From contig JAHDYR010000014.1 in assembly GCA_019828565.1 (NCBI GenBank), positions 124,001-188,000 on the forward strand: a DNA stretch of 64,000 bases, written 5' to 3'. The notes below the pieces were generated by a model. It was not told where the DNA came from, searched no databases, and worked only from the letters and a program-made list of their open reading frames with translations. Below are positions 51,720 to 61,300 of this stretch, in pieces. A program made the position numbers and the translations under genes. Source of the DNA: Carpediemonas membranifera. Lineage: Eukaryota > Fornicata. The first letter of the stretch is position 1, and the number at the start of each line of letters is the position of its first letter.

Positions 51720-54700
51720 TTATCTAACAAGGTAGCTCTGGAGCAGGTTGAGTGACCCGCTGTAGCTCATCAGGTGGCGGAAGATGGCCCTGAGGCCGAT
51801 AGTGTAGACCGCAGCAATGAATGCGCACGTGATGATGGCTGCAACAATCATGACAACTTCGTTGAAGCTCACAAGGAGGTCCATGCGATCGTACCTGTTG
51901 TTGAACATCTCATTGGCACCCGAGGCGACGGCATAAGTCTCCTTCAGGACGGGGATCAGAGTGGCGCTGCGGTCCGAGTCGCTGGAGAGGACAGAGGTCG
52001 ACTCGAACCGGGTCAGCGTGGCCGTGTACTGGGCGATCTGGGGCGACAGGCCGTCCACAAAGGCGCCAGCGAAGACGAAGTCTAGGTACCCGGCGTTGAA
52101 CGCGTCGAAGACAGAGCTCTCAAGCTCGGAGATCTCCTCCGCCAGCATGTTGGGGTGGACGCTGGCCGGGTACTCGTAGCTGAGGGCGGCGCGGGTGCCG
52201 GACTTCAGCAGGAGGGAGTCGGTCTTGGCCGTGTTAGAGACGAAGACGTAGACCCTGTATATGGCCACGAATGCTCCCATGATGGACGAGGCGCAGAATA
52301 CCGTCAGCACAGTGACGGAGAGAAGCAGCCCGACGCCTGCGATGAAGTCGGACCGGAGGGTGCGGTTGAGCACCTGCTTCTGATGGTGCTTGGAGTCCTG
52401 GCCGCGCTTGGCGATGGAGCGGGTGAACGCAGCCGTGGTGAACAGCGGGAGCAGCACGAAGGTGACTACACCCAGCACGGGGATAACGAGCACGATTGAG
52501 GCAATCGTAGCGAATCTACGAATATCGTACGCCTGCTCGAGTGTGTCAAGGATATCGTCGCGGTAGTCCGTGTAGATCCCAGCACACCAAACAACAACGT
52601 TATGGTAGTCAGCGTATGTGACGGGGTCCGTGAGGCAAAGGGACTCGGCCATGGCCTGCTTCTCGGCGTCAGACCGGGCAAGGTCATACGTCTCGTTCGT
52701 AAAGCGGCCTGGGGCGGAGGCCCGCTCGGTCGGGTCGCTCGAGTTCCAGGTGTAGGTGTCGATGACCGCGTTCTCGATCGTGTGGCCATTGACACTGGCC
52801 GCGAGTCTCGTGGCGATGTACATGTCCTGGACAAACCTGGCGTGTGAGATCTTGCCCATAGCAAAGGCCTCAGTCCCTGTGGCGTCTGCCCCAAGAGTGT
52901 AGAGCTTGGCAGTGGTGGCCAGCATCTTGGTGACCGCGGCGTCGAGGTCAGCGAGCACACCTTCGTCTGCTGTGTAGACGTACTTCTGGACGAGGTGCAT
53001 GATGACCTGGTCCATATCGATCACCCCCTCGAGCACGGAGCTCAGCTCGGCCGCGTCAGTGGCGAGTGTGTCTGGGTCGGTAGCCTCAAGAACATAAACT
53101 CTGATTGCCATATTGAGCATGATGCCCGAGCAGGCGATGGCGAGGCAGAGCAGTGATACAAGGGAGATGCGCCTGGCGGCTGAGTTACGAAGCATCGCGG
53201 GCCTGGCACCATTGAGGATGACAGGCATCATGGCGACGATAGTAACACCGATGATGGTAACGAAGAGAATGATGTTCGTCGTCTGACTATGGGCATTGAT
53301 GAGGTCATCGATGGCGTCAGTGAGCATCGCTGGGATCTCGTACATCTGATCCATGATATCCGTGTAGATCTCGCTGACCTTGTCGTCGAACAGGATGGCC
53401 TGGGCGAGGGCGAGCTGGTCTGCCGCGGCGAGTGTGGTGGTGTCGGAGGTCTTGTTGGTGTACCAGACCGACCGGGAGTACTCCTCGACGTCGTGGGCGT
53501 AGTAGGTCTCGCCCGTGTAGTTCCAGTCGACGCTGAGGCCCGTGGTGATGTCGCTGGTGAACCCGTGGCCGTACGCCGCGATGCTGACGGCGACGTCCAT
53601 GTAGTACAAAAGCTGCTGCTTGAGGGTCTGCGCCGTGACCATCTCATCGCTCATCCACATCTTAGGCACGAACTCATAGAAATCCCAACCCATCTCGAGG
53701 GTTGCCGCGGCATTGTGGCGAGTGATATAGGCATCGAGCCTCGCGGTCGATCCGTCCATAGCGAACCCGGCGACCTCCATGTGATTGTAACCAAAGGCCC
53801 CGGCAAATTGGATGGTGGCCATGTCGAGGAGGGTCAGGATCGAGTCCTCGTTGGTCGTCAGTTCCGACTGAAGGAGGGTCGAGTAAATGACGTAGCCGGT
53901 CAACAGCACGATGGCGGCCATGAGGCCAATGACGCCGAATACAGACCAGGCGAGATGAGCCGCACCCATGGCGACTGTGGTCTTGCCCTGCTTCCCGCGA
54001 GGCATGTCCCGTTTGAACTTGAGGATGGCCTTAGTGACAAGGTTGGCTGACGGTGGCTTGTCCTCGTCGGTCGCGGGCTCATCGGCGGTCATGAAGCCAT
54101 CCGTAAGGTCGCTGCCGCTGCTCTCTTCTGCGGCCATCTCGAAGGCGGACTTGACGTTGGGGACCTGCTCAACCTCCTGGAAAGCGATGCGGACCTTGCG
54201 GGTGTCAGTGGTGGTGTCGGCGATCTCATCGCTGTCGTCGCCCTCGTCGAGGCGGGCGGCCTGGCTTACCGACAGTTGCTTCTTGGTGATGTAATCATCG
54301 TCGTCCACGTTGTCGAGCTCGTCATTGAGGTCCTCCTGGAGGTCCTGGTCGAAATCAAGCACGTCGATGTCCTTGAACTTCGACTTGGCCATGCCGACCA
54401 GCCGCATCTGACGACGGACCTGAGCCCTTGAGACGGAGAGGCAGTTGGTCAGCGAGACGTCGCAGGAGACCACCTCCGCGATAAAGCTGCGGAAGATGAT
54501 CCAGAAGACCAAGATAACGGTCAGCGCCAGCTGGGTTACAATCAGCAGGATCAGCGAGATCGCGGCGACATATATCATATTCAGGATAGAGTCGTGATCG
54601 AGTCTCTGGATCAGAGAGATGATCTCCGCAAATGAATCGAAGTTCTCGCTGACGACAGCCTGAGCATGGGCGTACAGGGTCGTCTGGTCGCCCGAAGTCA

Positions 54701-57700
54701 GGTCGGCCGGGCTGACGCTCATGGTATTGGCGATGACATCGAGCTCATTGGCGATCCCAGCAGCGATACCCCAAGTCTTCCGGGCGACGCGGGCGGGGAT
54801 GACGGGGACCTCGTCGGGCTCGTAGAAGTAGTAGTACTCGTTGCCGCCATGGTCCATGTCGATCAGGAAGTCGTGGTGGCCCTTGATGACAGTGGCTGCG
54901 GCGGAGATGGACGTCGCGAGGGGGTCGTCGAGGTCGAGTGCGTCGAGGCGCGTGTCATTGAGGTAGAGGAGGGACGAGAAGAAAGAGCCCTCCTCCACGG
55001 CGAAGCTGACGTCGTGGAGGTCCTTGGTGGCGCCCATGTCAGAGCGGAAGACCTCGGACAGGATGCAGAGGAAGGTGCAGATTATGACAATCATCATGAC
55101 ATTGATGACGGCAGCACCGATCAGCATGCGGAAGAAGGTCGACGAAGTGTTCTGCTCCACTCCGCCAGTGGCAGACGTGCCAGTGGACGAGGCGCTGAAG
55201 CTCGACCCAGAACCATCGGAGGAGACGCTCTTGTCATCATCGACAGTTTCAGTGCGGAGCTGCTGGGCGCGGGCGTGGTCCTGCATGACGGAGTCGAGGA
55301 ACAGGATGTACCACTCGCGGACGGTCGGGTTGTCCGGGTAGCGGCGGAAGAGGCGCGTGTAGAGCAGGTTGGCCTTGTTCGTCGAGATGCCGATGGTCCT
55401 GGCGTGCTTGATGATGAGCGGCAGGTCGGGGCGACGGCGAAGGAGCAGGGGCCAGAACTTGCTGACCTGGACGAGGGTGCGAAGGTGGTGGGACCTGGCC
55501 TGGGACAGCTTGCTCTGGACCTCGAGGAAGGACGCCGCGTTGTCCCTGCCGCCGAGGGTGTAGATGTGCTCCATCTGCTCGATGTAGCGGCGCATCGCGA
55601 ACTCGTACATGCTGTGGTCGAGCCTGCCGCGGGAGAGACACTCCTCGGAGATGCTCTGCAGCACGGCAGGGGCGGTGTTGATTGACGATGCACTCATGGT
55701 GGCGATGGTCAGCAGCGTGAGGCGGAGGGGCGCGGTGATGTCGGGCGAGTAGGCGACGCACGCGCGACGCAGGATCATGTTGGCACCGCCGTAGAGGTTG
55801 TTCTCGATGGCGGGGGTGATGCCGCTGAGCCCGAAGAGCTTGCGCTCGTGGTGTACGAGTGGCCGGACGCCGAGCTCAAGGTTGTTGACGGAGATGCCGG
55901 AGAGGTCGGCGATCTTGAGGTTCTTCAATGCCGTGTTGCCAACGAGCCGGACCATCTCGGCCCGGTGGCCACGCTTGAACACGCAGCGGAGCACGTTGAG
56001 CGGCTTAACGGCGGCCTTGCCCGTCTCCGAGAACATGATGGCGAAGACGAGCTCCTCGGCGTATCTCGTGCGGATGTGGAGCAGCGTGACCGTGAGGGCA
56101 GGGGCGGCGATGAGGAGGAGCGCGAGGACGGAAAGGCACCGCCGGTGGCGAGGGCGAGCGTGTCATTGTATCCGATGATGAATGCGACGGCCGACCAGAC
56201 GGACCCGGCCAGGAGGACCAGCGAGGCCAGGGCCGTGAGGGCGAGCGTGGCGGCGACGCTCTTCTGGTGCCGGCCGATGACCCAAATCGTCGAGACGGCG
56301 ATGAAGCCGAGGGAAACGAGCAGACTCGCGAGACTCATAGCGACGGCGAAGAGGCGGGCGGCAATGCGTGTGCCGTCAGACATCCCGGCATCGTCGAACT
56401 CGACTGCGCCGATGGCAGCGCCGACGAAGGCGACCGAGACATGCACGGAGAGAAGAAGCAGCTCGCGCAGGGTGTTGACGCCGACAAGGGACGGGGCGAA
56501 CGCGAAGGACATGGAGTGCAGCCCGAGGCCGGCCAGTGCGACGAAGAGCAGGAGCAGCGCCAGGACGTCGGGGATGATTTGCGTGAACGTAGAAGTCAGC
56601 TCGTCGTCGGTGTCGATGGCGTAGATGATGCGGAAGGGCGTGCGGCCGGCCAGGAAGCCGAGGGCAGGAACAGATAGGTCAGCAGCACGGTCGTCAGGCC
56701 GATGACCATGTAGCGGCCGAAGTGGCGGGCGGCGTTGAAGAGTGTCTCCTGGCCATTGTAGAGGGCGACCAGGACGAGAACTGGGCCGGCGTACTCGAGC
56801 ACGATGATGGCGAGGGGCAGGAGGACAGAGCCCCACGTCGGCACCACCGACAGGAGGGTGGGCGCCACGACGGTGATGAGGATGTTACGGATGAGCATGG
56901 CCATGTCGCTCATGGGCGCAGCGACGGAGAAGGCCGCGATGAAGGGCAGCAGGAACAAGCACATGATGCAGACGACGGACGTGAGCTTGAACCAGTCGTG
57001 CACGGCGCGGTCGGTCGGCTTCCACCAGAGAGCGTACAGCTTGGCCGCCAGGCCGCTGTTCATGATGTCGCCGATGGTGTTGCGGCCGTTGTTAATAGTA
57101 CCGGCGTCGACGCTGATCGACTGCAGCCTGGCCGCGCGCCTGGCCGCGAAGTTGCGGCTGGCTTGCTGTGACAGGAAGTTACAGATGATATGAAGGGACT
57201 CCCCCAGTAGCTGGATCTCGCCCATCGTCATTCTGCGGGTCTTACGGTAGGCCTTGACCATCTCGAGGGGAGACTGACCAATATCATCGGCGACATTGAT
57301 CATGGTCTTCGCAGTCTCGACGTTGGGGGTTGACGTAGCTACGCCGCCGATGAGGAAGGACGCTATGGCGACCCCGTCGAGTTGGATGACGCTGCCGCCG
57401 TCAGTCAGAGCACCAGTGTGGCAGAAGCCAAAGGTCGACCGATCATATGAGAGAGACCCGAACTGTTGGTCAGAGATGGCACAACGGCGTACACCCTCGT
57501 CGCTCGCCTTGACATGATCCGTGCATAGCGTTGATAGGCGGCTGGGTTCACCGATGATGTTGCCAGTCGTAGCAACGAAAGCACCGCCACATTGGCCATG
57601 TTCGGTGAACTTGTCCAGTACTAGTTGCAGTCTCTCGGGGTCAAAGAGGGTTTCCATGCTCTTCTCCGTCTGAGAAGTGTCCATCTTGTCTGGATCGTAA

Positions 57701-57786
57701 GCAAGGAACGGAGAAAGCTTTCCAACGAACTTCTGAATCATGGATGGGTTCTGAATATGGGCAAAAAGATCATCAAGCACTGCCAT
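51720..57786 (-). CDS. PocR-domain TmcB-like membrane receptor
   Basis: About 2020 aa if two one-base losses in C-runs (near 56660 and 56140) are allowed. Residues about 45-208 match the PocR ligand-binding domain: LFDPERLQLVLDKF, GEPSRLSTLC (C88), GVRRCAISD (C102), FGFCHTG (C122), VIQLDGVAIASFLIGGV, and a closing helix LHIICNFLSQQ. Then come about ten membrane spans, a TmcB-type helical region (FWPLLLRRRPDLPLI, LYTRLFRRYPDNPTVREWYILFLDSV), and three blocks each made of a span, an outside domain and a span, linked by acidic cytosolic segments. No kinase, cyclase or GGDEF domain follows. In bacteria PocR domains sense small molecules such as 1,2-propanediol. A cytosolic ligand sensor coupled to a large membrane protein is inferred. 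Confidence 0.7.
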
Positions 57787-58310
57787 GAAGTCCCTATGAC
57801 GTGCTATTGTCGCTTCGGAGTAGCTGATGTTAGATCACAAAAAATTCAACTACAAACGTTTCCTGGCCTGCTCTAAGAGGCGGAGACTCGGTTGGAGGAA
57901 GTGGTTCTGCTGCAAGAGCAAGTACCTCTTCCAAATCGTTCATGTCTCCGATTGCAATGATTGTTCCTTAACCTGCATTTTTCGGAACGTCAACTTGCCT
58001 CTCTAGATTAGCGAATGAGCTTTTCGAGGAGGTATAATTGGTGAAATATCGAAACCCAGTGACCAAAATGATGTGGTAGCGTCATCGGCGGTCTGACATG
58101 CGCTGTCCATGGTGATGAGCGCAATCATCAGCAAAAACGACGGCATGATGACGGGAAGTTGTCATTGGAGATGATTAACATGCCGTTATAGCGCGAAAGC
58201 TTGTTCGCCAGGATCACGATTCCATCAATCGTCAGTGTATCTCTGCCTCAAACAAATTCAGTTGACGCTAAATCTGGCTATCGATATTTTAATAAGATAC
58301 ACAGTGAGAT
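57787..58310. other. Intergenic with two tiny minus-strand ORFs
   Basis: A 37-codon frame (57953-57830, MNDLEEVLALAAEPLPPTESP...) and a 47-codon frame with a signal-peptide-like start (58146-58003, MPSFLLMIALITMDSACQ). They do not join across a plausible short intron because a stop precedes the only good donor. Either could be a small gene; neither is recognised. Confidence 0.25.
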
Positions 58311-61300
58311 TCACTTCACCCGGTCAGCAGCCGTCTTCAATGCGGCCTTAAAATGCGCCGCAGTCGGCTTACTCTTGCTCATTGCGACTAAGAGCTCTGA
58401 GGCCCGGACCTTGGGCAACTTTGTGTCCTTGGGGCCCTTCTTTCTGCTCTGCTTCTTGACGACGCTGAGGAAGATGGCAACGTCGGGGAGGCCTGCGAGA
58501 GCGGTGTTGATGGGGTGATCCGTCAGCTCGAGCTTCTTGGATGACGGGTCAGTTTCAACGAGTGCTTCCAGCAGCGACAGGATGCTTTCAGCTAGGTCCT
58601 CGTTGAGCGCACACATCTCCAGGGCAGCACTGAGCTTGGCCAGTCTCTCATCCGATGTGAAGAGCGCTCTGGAGTCGACGGCAGCGGCAATAATGTCAGC
58701 ACCGAACTCCGACCACTTCTCGTTACATAGATCGGCTAGGAAGCAGTCGACGACGACTCCGAGGACTCGCTCGTTCTTGTCACCAGGCGTGTACACCTGT
58801 CGGATGATGGAATCAACCGCTGACTTGACAGCTGGCGTCTCGGTCGCGATAACTGCCTGCATGACACCTGCAGCCTGGCACTGGGTCTTGCTGAACTCGG
58901 CTAGGAGCTGCAGCTGGTGTATGGCCTTTTCGGGCACCCCGGGCGCAGGTGTGCTGGCGAGGAGCTTGACGAGGAACGCGGGAGTGTCGGCATCCGCGAG
59001 CATTTCTATAGGTACCGCTGATATGGCTTCAATGCATGCACTGGCGTCGTGCCCGGCAACAGCTGCCGCCATGATGCGGCGAACAAGGGAGATCGTCCGG
59101 GCCTTGGGCGCTGATAAGCATAAACTGCACAATGCGTTGACAGCGGCGGGATCCGGGGCATCGGTGAGCTCTGAGACTACGGAATCAATGACCGGCACAC
59201 CCTCGACCTTCACATGGGATTGGTTGAGGGCAGAAGCAACCGGGATCTGGGAGACTACAAGACTGAGCAGCTCGAGGGCGATAGTCGAAATGTCGGCTAC
59301 GGCGGGCTCAGCGGCGTGGGCAGCAACGAGCAGCATGGTGTCGAGTCCTAGTCCCTCTACAGGGCTCTCAACGTCGACCAGCTGGGCCAGCCTGGCGTCG
59401 TCCAGTGCAATGTTCCGGGCGATGGCCAGGATGATGGCAGTGCGGTGCATCGCCGTGTTCTTACTGCGGCCCCGGACAGAGGCGGTGGACATGGCCGCGG
59501 AGGGGTACTCGCCCTCAGACTGGTGGAAGAAGGCGTCGGTGGGGCCGAACGTCTTGCTCAGCAGACTCCGGACGAGGGGTATGATGCCCATGGAGACCAT
59601 CTCGTCCATGCAGGCGGGGACGGTGCTGATGCCGGCCACAATGGTCCCGACGGCGACGAGATGATCGATGATCGCCGTACTCATAAGCTCCGGCAGCTTC
59701 TGGCTCAGGGCCGTGAGAGCGGGCGTGTTGTCCGCAGTGGCCGTACCCACGAACTCAGCGACCCTGGCCTCGAACCCGGCCCTCTCCTCGCCCTCCTTGG
59801 GGGCTGTGTAGAAGTGGACCAAGATCTTGGAGGCCTTGCACGCCAGATCCTCGCTGGGGCCGACGAGGTAGTTGACCAGCTTCGGCAGCAGCGGGTGGCC
59901 TTGGACGTGGGCGATAGAGTCGAACCCGACGCCGCCGATACGGATGACGCGCTCGATGGTCGACAGCGCCATGACCACTGGCTTCGGATCAGAGTGGGTG
60001 TAGAGGACAGCGGGCAGCTTGGCGACAATGTCGGGCCGGGTCACAGTCGAGACAGAGCTCGAGGAGAGCACCAGCAGGCATGAGATGGCGTTACGGCAGG
60101 TCTCCGTGTCAGGGGACGTCAGATGCGGGCTCATCATGTCGAGCATCGACTCAACGAAGTCGGGCTGCTGATTACGACGGGACCGCAGAGCGAGGGCCAT
60201 CAAGTGTGTGGCGAACCGCAGAGTCTCGACGTCTGTGTCTGTCCTTAAAATGTACACTAGTTTGGTCAGGGTGTCCAGCTCAATGGCGCCGTTCGTCGCC
60301 CCGCCCGGGAGAGCAATGTTCCTGAGACAGCGACAGGCCGACCTCCGCGCCATGACAGCAGCTGTGGCGTCACCCTCGAGGTCCAGGAGTCTGCTGAGGA
60401 ACCCGACTGGGCCTGGTGCACCGAGCACGGCCCTACCGGCGGAGCATGTGGCGACGGAGGACAGCACGTGGAGGGCGGTGGCCACTGATGACAGTAGCAG
60501 GGGGTCTGTGAGCACGAGAAGGACCTCGTTCTCGGGGACGAAGGACATCACCACGGAAACGGCGTCGCGGTTGGCTTCAGAGACGATGTCGTGCTCGGCG
60601 TCCTCAAGTAGGGATAGCGATGACAGGGAATGCATGGCAAAGACAGCTACGGCGTACGCCACCGGCTTGGCGAGTGCAATCCTGAAGGTGGGACAGCCTT
60701 CCTTGAATTGCCGGAGAATGCCGATCATTAGCTCGATGGCACCCTCGTCATAGGCATCATATGCGATAGCTGACACGCCCTTGGCCTCCTGGTGCTCGAC
60801 AGCGCCTGAAAGCAAAGTGGACAGCAGAGAAACGTCTGTGGCGAATGATAGTGCCTCGTCGGTCACGTCGCCCATGAGACTGCGGGGATAATCCGCAGAT
60901 ATGGATCTGATATGACCAACAAGTGTCTGCCCGACGTTGACGAGGTCAGCGGGAAGCTCGCCCTTGATGGAGGCAAGATATTCAGACATCTGGTCCCTTG
61001 TTTCAATGAGCTGCGCCACAGTCCGGTCGGAGGCAATCACAGTCTTCCTGATGTTCTGCTGGTACTCTATATCAGCTGCATGCTCCCTCGCTGCATTCAG
61101 CTCCTCCCTTTCCGTCTCAGCCATGTCAGCCCGCTGAACGTGTCTCGATAAGAATGATGCGGCTCTCCTGTGTGGTCTATCACCCATTGGTGGGCGCGGT
61201 GACTCGATAGAGAGTCGCCGACCACCCCTGGTGTCGCGGTGTCGCAAGCTATCCTTGACGCTGGCAGGTACGCTCGGGGTACTCCGGGCAGCAAGACTGG

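Noticed and set aside
54666-55685. 339-codon plus-strand ORF
   Set aside because: Antisense of the PocR/TmcB-like gene.
57830-58146. Single two-exon gene from the two small minus ORFs
   Set aside because: A stop codon precedes the only plausible donor, so they do not join.
58537-59664. 375-codon plus-strand ORF
   Set aside because: Antisense of the coiled-coil/armadillo gene; serine/alanine shadow.
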